Under the pieces are notes generated by a model that ran no database searches, was not told the origin of the DNA, and saw only the letters and a list, made by a program, of their open reading frames with translations. Below, piece by piece: positions 24,602 to 35,999 of a stretch of DNA of 64,000 nt (positions within the stretch are counted from its first letter, which is position 1; each line of letters opens with the position of its first letter). The position numbers and the translations under genes were made by a program. Source of the DNA: Alnus glutinosa (Eukaryota; Streptophyta; Magnoliopsida; Fagales; Betulaceae). The stretch is taken from the NCBI RefSeq assembly GCF_958979055.1, contig NC_084896.1, positions 6,204,501 to 6,268,500 on the forward strand, given 5' to 3'.

Positions 24602-25337
24602 GCCGATTCTCTCCGACCTTCTTCTTCTTTCTAGAATATGGCAAAGAATCAAGAGAAATGTACACACTTCGAAGTGCAATTCTTTGACGTGGCAGCAAAA
24701 TCCTCCTCGAATCTAAAATTTAACGATGAATTTAACTGCCACATAATATGAATTATGAATGCGTGTGTATTTCCCACCGACGTGGACACTCTTTCATTAG
24801 TTCCTTTTCTTCTTTATTTCTTGTTGTTTATTTATTGATTATGTTGTTAATGTTCTTATACAATGCATTTGATACAAACTTTATATCAAATTAGTGGGTT
24901 AAGATTGAGAAATCTAATTCGTTTAATTAAATAGGTTAAGTCTTATACAATTTTCTTGATATGACTAGAATCCAACATGTGATATTCAGAGCTGATAATT
25001 ATTAACACGACATGTAAATTTGACACAAAATTATTGAGTTAGGGTTGAATTTAATATGCATGATTGTGGTTTATCTATATAATCTTATACTCATGTCTCG
25101 ATATGACCAAAGCCCTACACACTAACACGAATTAGAACCCTAGCTCATACAACTGTTTTACAATTATTTTATAACTTTTAATGGTATAATAAGAGTAAAA
25201 AATTGTAACCTTAAACCTTTTAACACACTCCAATCACATACCCACACATGTTAAAAGTGTCAAAAAGTAGTAGAAAAATAATAAAAAAATAAAAAAGAAT
25301 AAGAAGAAAAGAAAAAGATAATCAGGAAGCTTTTGAG
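24602..25337. other. 5' flank of phosphatase A; end of block A
   Basis: Homology to block B (55723-56140) continues through the promoter and fades after CAATTATTTTATAA near 25180. It contains hAT-MITE-like debris with words such as CGACATGTAA and TTAGTGGGTTA. No gene. Confidence 0.6.
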
Positions 25338-25509
25338 GAGCAGTGTTATCCGGCCCCCTCCCATCAGACTTTCATTCAACCCATGCATAATTTATTGTCT
25401 AAAAAGTTGAAATGTTGCACTTGTACTCATATATATATATATATATTCAAAAGAAATGCCACGTGGGTCGGATTATGGTGTGAGGGGAGGGGGACGGATA
25501 GCACTGCTC
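25338..25509. mobile_element. 172-bp MITE
   Basis: The ends GAGCAGTGTTATCCGGCC and, inverted, GAGCAGTGCTATCCGTCC form a terminal inverted repeat of about 25 bp continuing into CCCTCCC. The interior holds a (TA)n run. The target duplication is not clear. Confidence 0.75.
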
Positions 25510-25867
25510 GTTTAGTAAAGGAAAAACTAGCTAGCTAGAATATCATGCGCAAATGGAAAGCTAGTATTAGGCGGGATTTTTATTTTGGCAAAAAATTCCT
25601 GGCATATGCCTAAATGTCACGAATTTTAATTTATAGTCATTACATTATAATATTTTGCCACATATTTAAACGCCAATTTTTTTTTTCAATTTTCCTGACC
25701 AATAAAATTAAATGACTACTATTCTGTAAACGCAATTACGACTGGACTACGACTAGGCTGACGTGGCACTACTAAGTCAGCCTGCCACGTCAACTCAATT
25801 AAAAAAAAAATTTTAATTTAAATTTAAAATGAAATTTGCCGTATACCCCTTCCCCCTTTCATTTTTT
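25510..25867. other. Intergenic, no gene seen
   Basis: AT-rich; short A and T runs; no domain or repeat that I can assign. Confidence 0.55.
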
Positions 25868-26647
25868 AGAAATGCTATAGGTACTTACAAACTTTTACAA
25901 AGGGAAGCTTATAAACTGAGGTTGAATCTGATGTGGCATTTTATTAATTGAAAAACTCATTTAAACCACCATTTGTAAACTGACATCATTCTTCTTCTTT
26001 CTAGAAATCTTCCTCAGCCGCACTGTGCGCCTCCAGATCCTCTTCCCCGTCGCCGAATGGCCGGTTCTCCAACTACGTCACTTCGGCGACCAGACCCTGA
26101 CCACTGGGGAGCTCCTGACACCGTTGAAAACCGACAAGAGAAAGATACGGCGACAAAGAAAGAGAGATCCAACGAGAGAAAGATTCGGCGACAGAGGAAG
26201 AGAGATCCGTCCAGCGACAAAGAGTGCCATCTCTCGGATCTCGCTTTGTCTGGAAACCCACTCACACTGGCATGGGTTGGGTGGAAGCCGAAAACTTTCA
26301 ACCCCGACCACGGGCCGCCTGCACGCACCACACATTCCAGAGCCCCGAGCATCTTCCTCTCCTGGGAGCTCTCCCCTCTCGCCGGTGTGCTGGGTTTCCG
26401 ACGTGCGTGGGTCTCCAATGCTTCAAGTCAGGCTTCTACCTAAGCTGGTCGTGGTCAGGCGGTGTGCTGGGTTCAATCAAACTCCACCTACGTGCAATCC
26501 TACGTGTTTAAGTTTTTTAATTGATAAAACACCAATCCTATGTGGAATCCTACGTGTCTAAGTTTTTAATTGATAAAACGCCACATAGACTCCACCTTCG
26601 TTTGTAAGCCTCATTTGTATAAGTTTGTAAGTACTCGTAGCATTTCT
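25868..26647. mobile_element. Inverted-repeat element with a GC-rich insert
   Basis: Both ends read inward AGAAATGCTA, then GTACTTACAAACTT and GTGGC(A/G)TTTTAT, an imperfect terminal inverted repeat of about 85 bp. The interior (26000-26460) is GC-rich, unlike all nearby intergenic DNA. It has overlapping open frames on both strands and short internal repeats (GAGAGAAAGATTCGGCGACA and variants). This resembles a non-autonomous element carrying a foreign or captured sequence. I do not recognise the insert, and none of its frames has a recognisable domain. Confidence 0.65.
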
Positions 26648-26800
26648 CTTCTCATAAAATTATGTGTTAAGAAAGTTGAACATTCCTGATCCATTGCAAA
26701 ACGCCAAGAATGATTTTTTTTTTTTCCTGACATTTTTCAACGATGTGCCACGGTAAAAAATATGAACCTATTAACCTGACATTTATATAAATGTCAAGAA

Positions 26801-26838
<38 letters not shown>

Positions 26839-26869
26839 TGTGGACATACTTACCGTACTTTTTTGAAGG
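26648..26869. other. T-rich spacer
   Basis: Holds a T run of about 34 bp at 26802-26835 and a shorter one near 26710. No gene. Confidence 0.6.
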
Positions 26870-27391
26870 GTTAAAGACATATTTGGTTACTGTGGTTTAA
26901 AAACTTTATTTTTTTTGTACCTTAGTTTCAATTCGCATCACAAATGGTACCTGAATTTTTGAAAAAAGACGAACTTGGTACCTCCGTCTATTCTTTCGTC
27001 TAATATTTAACGGTATGCCACGTGTCAACTCCTAAGGGTTGACACATGGCACAATGTAAAAAAAAATAAAAAATAAAAAATAAAATAAAATAAAATCTTT
27101 AAAAATTAATTAAAAAAACTTAAACAAAAAAAATAAAAATATTAAAAACTTTAATTTTTTTTGTTTTTATTTTTAAAAGGGGATGGGTTTAGCCACCCCT
27201 ATGGCTAAAGAGAAAAAATTAAAAAATAAAAATTGGGAGGGTTTTGGCCCTTGGGGGTGGTCGAACTGCCCCCAATGGCCAAAACCCTCCGCCTTTTTCC
27301 AAAACTCAGGTACCATATGTGATGTAAATTGAAACTAATGTACTAAAAAATAAAGGTTTTAAACGACAGGTACCAAATATGTTATCAGCCA
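26870..27391. mobile_element. Foldback element with about 85-bp inverted ends
   Basis: The left end (GTTAAAGACATATTTGGTTA ... TAGTTTCAATTCGCATCAC) is mirrored by the right end (GGCTGATAACATATTTGGTA ... TAGTTTCAATTTACATCAC when inverted), including the TGGTACCTGA block. The middle is A/T-rich with GGGTTTAGCCACCCC-like words. There is no coding sequence. It is a non-autonomous DNA element of MULE-like build. Confidence 0.7.
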
Positions 27392-27604
27392 TTTTTTTTA
27401 AAAACGACATAAACCTAAAATTTCGAAACTCGCACATAGTTTTCAATTCCCACGATTTCTATATGAGTAATGCTGTATATCACCTTTGTGTCCCTCCAAA
27501 ATTGATGTGGTTATTAAAATCACCATTAGATCAAAATTCAATAGTAATTTATCCCAAATTCAATGATAATTTTAAGAGCCACATCAACTTTAGGAAGACA
27601 CAAT

Positions 27605-28771
27605 AAAGATATGGATAAAAACTAGCGCACATAACAGAGGTTTCTTTCTTCATTTATTTCCTCTGGCGATTTTGCGATTTTTCGGCCTCTGAGGGAATCC
27701 TCCTTTTGTTGAGCGTGTTTCGGAGGAGGGAAGCCCTACGCTTCCCTCCTCCCCCGTTTGTTTGTTTAGGTTTTGTTTCTCAATAAAACTTTTCTCTCTC
27801 TTTGGGTGTCGTCGGCACCCTAGAGGAGAAATGATTTGTTTTTCTTGGCCTTTTCTGGTTTGAGAAGGTTGTTGGGGTTAACGGCGGTCATGGGGGACTT
27901 GTTCCGTGGCCACCTGTGCTGATTTTGGGTCTGAGTTTTGAAGCTTTTCTACATTGTCGGCACTAACTGAAGATGACCTGTTGGTCTAATTGGACTCGCC
28001 GGTGACGGATTGGTGGTTCGGGGGATGGTTTTCCTTATATGATTTACCGTTTTCTTGCTAAAGGGGCATTTTTTTTTGGGTACAAGGCATTTTCTTCGAG
28101 CGTGCTTTGGGGGCTTTGTTAACGAGAAAGGCTTTACATCTTGGATTTCCGGTTTGATTGGTGGACACCGGTGCCGGACCTGGCATTTTTTCCACTCCGG
28201 CGATTTTGCCTATTGATGCCCCTGTTTGTTTTTTCGATGGTCTTGCAAGCTTCGAACCGTTGGTTCGGGTGACGGTTATCTTCTTGAGGGAACCGTTCCC
28301 CTGCAAGAGGGGCATTTCTTTGGGTACAGGGGTTTCTTTCGGGCGTGCTCGTAGGGGCGAGTTTGCTGGGTGTTGGTTCCAGTTTCTTTTGGTTGGTTTG
28401 ATGGCGTGGCCCAATTTTGTTCCGGATTTGTCGTTGTTCCCATGTTGTGTTTTTTGTTTTGTCTTGTTGTAATATTGTAAAGTAGTTGCTCTGTATTTTT
28501 AGATCAAACCTAGTCTATAAAAGCTAGTGTATAGCACAGAATGCGTGACCTCTCCTCGATCTTGTAGAGGCTTATGCATACTTAGATGCATTTTCTGTTG
28601 TCTAGGTTATTTTGTAGCAGCTGTGGTTTGTTATAGTAGTTTAAGTCTAATATTGCCTGGGTGGAGGATCCTTTAACCCTATGCCTCTGACCTAGTTTAT
28701 TAGGGATACTTTATAACCCTGGACATTAGATTGATTTGGTCTCGTTTTAATTTATTGAAAGTGATCTTTAA

Positions 28772-28828
<57 letters not shown>

Positions 28829-28835
28829 GATATGG
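27605..28835 (+). mobile_element. Poly(A) retroposon with 10-bp target duplications
   Basis: AAAGATATGG at 27605-27614 recurs exactly at 28826-28835, bracketing 1.2 kb that ends in a 41-bp A run plus AAAAG units. The left part looks like a plant LINE leader (CT-rich, GGGTGTCGTCGGCACCC hairpin) and the right part like a LINE 3' UTR. I see no endonuclease or reverse transcriptase between them. The longest frame (28158-28472) has no recognisable domain. Best described as an internally deleted LINE or a non-autonomous retroposon mobilised by LINE machinery. Confidence 0.75.
28774..28814. repeat. Poly(A) tail of the retroposon
   Basis: A run of about 41 A followed by AAAAG units, directly before the 3' target duplication. 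Confidence 0.93.
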
Positions 28836-30119
28836 GTGACATGTAACATTAATCTTTCCGCCTAAAAACAATTTGTCGAGGGTCTTTATTCTGAAATTTT
28901 CGAAACTCTCACGTACGGCACAAGGGTCCCTCTCTCCCTCTCTTTCTCTCACGGCACAAGGATCTCTCTCCCTCTCTCTCTCTCTCTCTCAGCACAAGGA
29001 ACGTCTCTCTCTCAGCTTTAGTATAAAACCATCACTCTAAAGGATATATTTTACAGGTAAGATTTTTAGCTGTGGGTTTCTTTGAATGTGTGGGTTTGGG
29101 TGGAAACTTCTTTGTCCATAAATTTCATTGGTTTTTGTTTGAATTTGTGTAATGCCCATGTGAAAAAGTTGCTCTATTGTATTCTTAGAACGTGGATATG
29201 TACAAAAAATTGGATTAATTTATCAAATTGTCTTGAGAAAACCCCATAGAAAAATTTGCCTATCATATGTTTGATGAAATGTCTAACCGAGAACTCTTTT
29301 TTGTTTCATACGAGAGACACAATAAACCGTTTACTCTAGGAACGATTAGGCCATTATGTACAGGATGTGCTCTGTTTTAGGGTGTTTGATTTCTTGTTTT
29401 CGTTTCCTTCTCTTTTGGTACTTGTGTTTTTGTTTCTTATAGTTACTGGCCGGATTATTTTGTATTAGAAAACTTGCCGTGAATGAAAAGCAATAGCATA
29501 TATATATATATGCTTGGTACGGTGTGCTGAAAGTGCTGGTAGTATTAGTATTAGTATTGTTTGCTGATTTGGTGTGAACCTCAAAATATTACTTAATTAC
29601 AGCAATATAGTTATGTCATTTAGCTACGAGGCTATTGGCGAATGCAGGGGAAATTTCATACAATTTCATGATCATTTCTATTATATTTTCAACCTTCTAA
29701 AGCAAGTTCTTTCATGTTTCCTTCAAACTTTTTCAAGACAATGAGCATGAGCTTCTCTGCTTTTTCATGCAAACAAAGCAATGAAGCCCCAAGTTGTCTC
29801 AACAAAGTCTAGTTCTTTGAATAATTATTTGGTAATGATTAATAGATCAAGAACAAATTATCCATTTCAAATAGATTAGCACAAAATTGTGTAGTTGATT
29901 TTTAAGTGAGCCTTTGACAGATTTTAGATTTTATTGATTGGGCAATTGCTGTTTATGTAGTAAGTGCATCATCACAAGGGATTGGGAAGTAAGCCAGTTT
30001 CAAGGACTGGATCTTCTGTTCAACATTTGCAATCCAAATCAGCTAATTAATTTCCATTGTTCTGTTTAATTCTGTTTGTGGTATGCAAGGTTTTAGATTT
30101 CGGTTACCTTGTTTTTCTA
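28836..30119 (+). other. Leader-like sequence without a gene
   Basis: At 28915-29010 three CT-rich repeats each start with (A/G)GCACAAGG. They are followed by AGTATAAAACC (TATA-like, 29018-29028) and TTTTACAGGTAAGATT near 29050, which looks like a short leader exon ending at a GT donor. No coding exon follows before 30.1 kb. It may be the orphaned 5' end of a lost gene or chance. The rest is AT-rich with a (TA)n run near 29503. Confidence 0.4.
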
Positions 30120-30208
30120 AACACCCCCCCTTTTTTTAGGAGAAAAAAAAAAGAAGAAAAAAAATTGCTAGGATTTAAGTATTTATTAGAATTTAACGAA
30201 ATTTACAA
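30120..30208. mobile_element. Fragment of the MITE family seen at 43.6, 52.0 and 57.1 kb
   Basis: ACCCCCCCTTTTTTTAGG, then AAATTGCTAGGATTTAAG and AGAATTTAACGAAATTTAC match the central part of that family. The fragment ends exactly where homology to CABIN1 intron 2 begins (CGACTCTTTGAAAG), so it marks the left border of block B. Confidence 0.65.
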
Positions 30209-30324
30209 AACGACTCTTTGAAAGAATTATCAAAGTTAAATTAGGAATTATTACCATTTCTCTCTCAGAAGAACCACAAAACAATAGTAGATGAATCAAT
30301 CCAAGAATTGTATAGATTCAGACT

Positions 30325-30328
<4 letters not shown>

Positions 30329-30387
<59 letters not shown>
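30329..30387. repeat. (GA)n microsatellite in the CABIN1 remnant
   Basis: About 29 GA units at the position of the shorter array in CABIN1 intron 2, showing expansion (or contraction) after the duplication. Confidence 0.92.
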
Positions 30388-30390
<3 letters not shown>

Positions 30391-30540
30391 GCCCGGGCTT
30401 TTTTGGTAGGAGCTAAGGGTTCCCACTAGCCTCTAGAGTCCGATCATTGATAGTAGTAATTGCGAACTGGGGAAACAAAGAAGAGAGAGAATTAGTTCCG
30501 TGAAAGCCATGAATGAATTAAACTGAAGAAAGAAACCTAG

Positions 30541-31440
30541 AAGCAATGCTTGAAGCAATGCTTTCCAGCTCTTTTTAGTATAGCAAGGAATAAAGACGCG
30601 ACGGTAGAAGATAATTTGGTGGTACATAAGGGTGCTATTCAGTGGAATGTTCTCTTCACGCGACAAATCCAGGATTGGGAGTTGGATATGGTCCTTTCTT
30701 TCTTCGATCGTCTATACTCCAGTTCGGCTTGACATGGGGAGGGTGACAGGTTAGTGTGGAATCCCTCTAAAAACGGTTTATTTGTGGTGAGATCCTTCTA
30801 CAAAGAACTTATTAGGACAGATGGCCCATTTGTCCCGTATTTCCCTTGGAAGAATATTTGGCGTGTTAAGGCTCCAACAAGGGTGGCCTTCTTCGTTTGG
30901 TCAGCTGCTTTGGGCAAAATATTGACGCACAATAACTTGCGTAAGAGGAAGGTGATAGTAATTGAGTGGTGTTGTTTATGTAAGAAGAGTGGGGAGTCTA
31001 TTGATCACTTGTTGCTTCACTATGAGGTCGCCCAGGCTCTTTGGAGCTACGTCTTTATTTTATTTGGGGTTGAGTGGGTTATGCCACGTACGGTGTTGGA
31101 GTTGCTGAATAGTTGGGGGGCGGCGCTTGGGGGTGGTCATGCTATAAAGGCTTGGCGGTTAGCTCCTTTATGCTTGCTGTGATGTATTTGGAGGGAGCAG
31201 AATGCTCGACTGTTTGAAGATGTAGAGACATCCATGGTGGAGCTACGGAAGCAGTTGCTCAATACTTTATATTTTTGGATAGCGCCCCATCATAGTTTGA
31301 GTGCTTTTACTTATGTAGAATTTTTAAATTTATTCTCTGTTCGTCCCTGTTAGGGGTTCTCTTGTATACTTCCCGTGTATAAGGGTTGCGCCCCTTTGCG
31401 CTTTTTCTATATAATTGCAATTACTTATAAAAAAAAAAAT
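30541..31440 (+). mobile_element. 5'-truncated L1-type LINE
   Basis: The plus strand encodes the tail of a LINE ORF2, namely the zf-RVT domain. It reads 'WNPSKNGLFVVRSFYKEL', 'FPWKNIWRVKAPTRVAFFVW', and then CCLCKKSGESIDHLLLHY, the Cys-Cys-His-His knuckle. Downstream is a typical plant L1 3' end (GTTGCGCCCCTTTGCGCTTTTT) and an A run at 31430-31439. Stops interrupt the frame near 30730 and 31180. The insertion separates two stretches that are contiguous in CABIN1. A doubled GAAGCAATGCTT at its left edge may be part of the insertion scar. Confidence 0.88.
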
Positions 31441-31662
31441 ATTTGAATGTTCTTCTGAACTTCTTCTTCCGTCGACTATGCTATGATTCAGAGAAAATTG
31501 TACAGACTGGTTGGATTTTGGCAAATAATCGTATTACTGATGAGTGGTTCAGGTCCGGGGTAAAACGAAGTCGTTCCAGTCGCAGAGTGGGAAGAGAACA
31601 GAGAAAGAGTGAGCCGGACAATAAGGCGTTGTTGCGAGGGAAGAAGTAGTAGATAAATAAAG

Positions 31663-31892
31663 GGGAAAACTGCAATTTACCCCTCCTGATGTTTACACGA
31701 ATTTTCAATTTTGGCACCAATGTTTAGATTGCTTCAATTGCACCCAAGAAAGTTGAAAAAAATTTCAATCCACCCCCTTCCGTCCAATTGCTCCGTCTGA
31801 TGAGACGGAAATGGACCCACATGCGCGACATGTGACTTATATGCAGATAACCGGACGAAAATACCCTCAAAAAATTGAGCCGTTGTTTTCTA
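31663..31892 (+). repeat. MULE left terminal inverted repeat
   Basis: Matches the inverted right end through GCCGTTGTTTTCTAA. It contains GATGAGACGGAAATGGACCC and CTTATATGCAGATAACCGG. In MULEs the terminal repeats serve as transposase-binding sites and promoters. Confidence 0.93.
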
Positions 31893-32111
31893 AATTAAAA
31901 AAGACCGGTCCTGTGTCCGCTTAAAAGATTAAAAACTCATAAACCACTTTCAAATGCAAAGTAAAAACCCGAAAAACATCTCCGGAATCAACAACAAATT
32001 TTTGATTTAGGATTCCTTTGCGGATTATCATCACCAATGAATTTCAGCCGAAATCGACTTTGGGCTAAGGGTTGTCGTCATTAAACCGACCGAAGAGGGT
32101 GTTCGATCAAG

Positions 32112-32778
32112 GTATGTTCAAATAAAAAAACCCCTCTTTTAAATTTAGGGTTTTGTGCAAAAGTAGGTTACGTCGTTTTTGTGTTATGATATCTTTTAAA
32201 TTCATTCGATAATTCCTTTATTTTGTCTTGAATGAAGCGAAAGAACCGAACTAAAATGTGCTTAGGGATCCGTCGTTTTTGGGTTATGAAATCTTTGTTT
32301 TATTCAGAAGATGCTTTCAATGATTGGCTTTGTATATTTTTTATTGAAAAGTTGCTTTCTTACTGGGTCCGTGTGTTTTGTTGAATTTCAATTACCTTTG
32401 TGGCTTTGTATGATGATGGGACCATGTGCTTTGCTTTTACATGTGCATGATGTGCTGCTTTGTGTTGATTTGGTGTTTAAAAAACTGTAATTTACCCCAT
32501 CAGGAGAAAATGGTACATGATTATGTCTGTGTGTGTAGTTAGTTGGTGTATTGTCTGTTTAAAAAACAACAGTGGTCAGATGAGAAAAATGGTGCCAGTG
32601 TGTGAAGTTAGTTGTTGTATTGTGTGTTCAAAAAAGAGTAGTGGTCCCCAGATGAGAAGTTGTGGTTGTGTATATTGGTTGCTGTGTTGTGGTCCCCATA
32701 TGTCACTTAATGTGTTGTTGGCCTTTATTTAATTTTACAACATGTCACTTACTATGTTTTATTAAATTTACCTCGTAG
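32112..32778 (+). other. Probable 5'-leader intron of the MULE transposase
   Basis: GATCAAG/GTATGT at 32111/32112 and CCTCGTAG/G at 32778 are good donor and acceptor sites bracketing a T-rich stretch with no coding potential. The acceptor is one base before the transposase ATG. Inside, 32515-32700 holds two to three imperfect copies of an approximately 85-bp unit (GTTAGTTG-TGTATTGT...CAGATGAGAA). Confidence 0.6.
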
Positions 32779-33289
32779 GATGGCACACAATAAACTAGTG
32801 GTTGAGGTCCATTTTGGGGGTAGGTTTGACCGGAGTTTTGGGTGTGAGTATACGGGTGGTGAAGTTGAACTGCACAAAGATAGTGTTGACCTTGATAAAC
32901 TATCTTTCTTTGAAATTGAAGATATATGTAAGGAATATGGATATAAGTTAGAAGATTTAATGTATTTTAAAGACCCCGTGAAGAGTCTTGCTGATGGGTT
33001 GCATTTAATTACTTCAGACCATGATGTGCTGAACCTGTCTGCTTGCCATAATGGGCATGCCATTTTGCAATTATATATTGTGTCTTTTGGGGATGGAGGA
33101 GGTGATGAAGAGGATAGTCAATATGATAATGAATATGGAGGTAGGGCTGATTTGGATGATCCTTGGTGGGATGATAAGCTTAGTGATACTGAAGACGTAT
33201 TTGATGTTGGTGTTGATGTTGATAGTTCTGGACCCTCTAATGTACAACATGATAATCCTATGGTTGAACAAGGTAATGTAGAGGATAAT

Positions 33290-33440
33290 GAAGGGGGTAA
33301 TGATGAGAATAGTGAAGAGGGTGGTAATGATGAGAATAGTGAAGAGGGTGAAGAGGGTGATGAGAAGTGTGAAGAGGGTGGTGATGATGAGAATAGTGAA
33401 GAGGGTGGTAATGGTGATAATGAAGATGAAGTTGGGCATG
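33290..33440 (+). repeat. Acidic coding minisatellite in the transposase
   Basis: Imperfect 24-33-bp units of GGTAATGATGAGAATAGTGA and variants encode repeated G-N-D-E-N-S-E-E-G. The repeat stays in frame. Confidence 0.85.
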
Positions 33441-35589
33441 ATGACGATGACAATAACTCTGATATAGCTAGAAGTGACATACTTGTCTCACCAGTAGCTA
33501 GTGATGAAGAAGTTGAAAATTCTGAGTCAAGAGGGTCTGAGTTCCATGCAGTTGACCGAGAGGATCCAAGTTTGGAAGTTAAGATGAGATTCCCAGATAT
33601 ACAGACATTTAGGGAGGTTGTTAGGGTGTTCAATCTGGAGAGGGGCAAGGACATTACCTTTAAAAAAAATGAGAGAAAAAAGTGTATTGTTGTATGTAAA
33701 GAACCAAAGTGTAATTATAGAGTGTATGCTAGACAGGTAGATGATGAAGCTACATTCCAGATAATCAGCCTTCAAGGTAGACATGTGTGTGGCAGGCAAT
33801 TTAGGAACTCAATTGTAAACTCTACATGGATAGCCGATAAACTGATTGATAAGTTTAGAGTTCAGCCCGACATGCCATTACATGTGATACAGAATGAAGT
33901 GAAAGAAAGATGGAGGATAGATGTGAATCCGAGCATGATGTATAGGGCAAGAATCAAGGCTAATAAAAAAATATATGGCAACCATGGGGGTCAGTATGCG
34001 GCCTTGTGGGACTATTGTGAGACCTTGAGAGCAACCAACCCAGGAAGTTGTGTTGTGATGAAAGTGGATAGGACAGTACCCGAGGTGAATCCAAGGTTTC
34101 AAAGACTGTATTGTTCTTTGGCAGCCATGAAGAAGGGCTTTTTGGAAGGTTGCAGGCCTGTGATAGGGGTGGATGGGTGTTTCCTTAAAGGGCCATTTAA
34201 GGGGCAACTTCTAGCTGCAGTTGGACGCGATGGCAATGATAACATGAATCCGATTGCATATGCCGTAGTTGAAGCTGAGACTAAGGACAGCTGGATCTGG
34301 TTTTTGGAAACCCTAGTGTCTGATCTTGGGAACCATGAGCGGCATGGCAGGCCAACATTTATTTCGAATCGACAGAAGGTAAGTCATGGTTAGTGCCCCG
34401 TGTGATCTCATTTTATTTTAAAATGTCTAACATTCTTAATCTAATGTTGTGGTTTTTTGATCGTAGGGTCTAATGCCAGCCTTTGATTATGTCATGCCAA
34501 TCGTCGATCACAGGATTTGTGTAAGGCATCTTTATGCGAACTATAGGGACATTGGGGGGCATAGAGGAATTGCCCTAAAGGAGAAGTTATGGGCTGCAGC
34601 TTCTGCATACACTGAAGGGGATTTTCTAAGGGTAATGGGTGAGCTGAAGAGAATGAAGAGTGATGCCCATGAGTACTTGGCCAAAATTGATCCTAGTACA
34701 TGGTCAAGAGCATGGTTTGCTACGGATTCAAAGTGTGACCTTCTGCAGAATAATATATGTGAGTGTTTTAACTCATACATTCTAAAGGCTCGCAATAAGC
34801 CTATCTTGACCATGCTGGAGCAGATACGAAAAAAGTTGATGAGGAGATACCAGGCTAAAAGGGATGGCATTCAAAGTTTGACAGGGAAGTTAACTCCTAA
34901 AATCTAAAATAAGTTGGATGCAATACGGAATGAATCAATGGACTGTGTTGCCCTATATGCTGGTGATGACATGTTTGAAGTGACTGGTCCAGATGGTAGA
35001 CAATTTGTAGTCAACATGAGGAGAAAAAGTTGTGGTTGTAGAGTGTGGGAAATGTCTGGAATCCCCTGTGTGCATGCATGTGCTGCTATTCGACATAGTT
35101 GTAAGAATGCAGAGGATCATGTTGATGAGTACTTCACTGTGGAGATGTACAAGAAAGCATATGAGCCAGTTATATACCCAATGCCTAGTCAAGAGCAGTG
35201 GATACCAACCCAGCATGACAAGTTGGAACCCCCAGTATCAAGAGTAGCCCCGGGTAGACCAAAGAAGGTAAGAAAAAGGCAAGTTGATGAACGTAGAGAT
35301 CCGAAAAATCCAAACAGAATGAGAAAATTTGGTGCTAGGATGAAATGCTCCATGTGTAAGGGCAGAGGGCACAATAAAAGGGCATGTCCAATGAGAAGTA
35401 CCCAAGCAAGTGTTGTGCTGCCTACCCCACCTCCAGACAGTGTGAGTTTATTAATCTTTATTATCCTTTATTTTTTATTATGTTCTATATGCATACTGAT
35501 AGTCCCACACCTTATTTGACTCATTTGGAACAGACACAAAGTACCACCTCAAGAACTCCTACACAGGCTACAAGAACAAATCTGGTCTC

Positions 35590-35700
35590 ACCGCCTCCAC
35601 CAGCATGAACAAATTCAGTCCCACCGCCTCCACTAGCAACAACAAATCCAGTCCCACCACCTCCACTAGCAACAACAAATCCGGTCCCACCTCCTCCAAG
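35590..35700 (+). repeat. 39-bp proline-rich repeats in transposase exon 3
   Basis: About three copies of a unit containing CCACTAGCAACAACAAATCC, coding LATTNPVPPPP. The first copy has TGA where the others have ACA, which makes the second in-frame stop. Confidence 0.85.
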
Positions 35701-35999
35701 GAGACGGAAGACACAAAGGGTCGCGGCTATTTTTGGGAAGTCCAAACCGGGTCCCACCACACCTATTGATCTAACTGAGGGTGATAGTGATGAACGAGGT
35801 GGCCCTGCAATTCGAGGTGGCAGTGCGGGAACCAGTGGGACAGCAACTAATCCGGCATCCAAAAGCAAGGGCAAACGTGTGGTGGCCACTGTTGAAAAGG
35901 CAATTGAGATTGCTGAAGCGAAGAGGAAGAGAATGAGGCCAGAATGGAAGCGTTAATTAAATATGTGCTTGTATTTAATGCACATGTGCATAATCTGTG

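Larger units (their letters stand above)
30209..31662 (-). pseudogene. CABIN1 5' end, duplicated and broken
   Basis: 30209-30540 plus 31441-31662 follow CABIN1 17369-17900: part of intron 2, exon 2, intron 1, the start-codon exon and the promoter. Everything after intron 2 is absent. Exon 2 has lost one T relative to CABIN1 (GTCCGATCATT against GTCCGTATCATT), a frameshift. A LINE (30541-31440) sits where the ATG exon was and has removed the CAT triplet. It cannot make CABIN1. Confidence 0.9.
32780..35956 (+). pseudogene. MuDR-type transposase, inactivated
   Basis: Three exons, 32780-34378, 34467-35441 and 35534-35956, splice in phase to 999 codons. In order: a PB1-like N-terminal domain (about residues 1-95), an acidic repeat-rich stretch (about 110-230, Asn-Glu-Glu-Gly units), a MuDR DNA-binding domain (FPDIQTFREVVRVFN, CVVCKEPKCNYRVYA), and the MULE transposase core. 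The C-terminus has a SWIM zinc finger (CGCRVWEMSGIPCVHACAAI) and a CCHC knuckle (CSMCKGRGHNKRAC). Catalytic sites are Asp in VIGVDGCFLKG, and ISNRQKG, where the family has ISDRQKG, so the second acidic residue is Asn. The Glu in NNICECFN is present. In-frame stops lie at 34905-34907 and 35606-35608. Both the residue change and the stops predict no transposition. Confidence 0.92.

Noticed and set aside
26014-26561. Several overlapping frames of 85-178 codons on both strands
   Set aside because: They overlap in different frames within one GC-rich transposon insert, have no recognisable domain, and their openness follows from composition.
33071-33654. Antisense frames of 122 and 178 codons
   Set aside because: They are the reverse strand of the acidic repeat in the transposase; serine- and threonine-rich low complexity is expected there.
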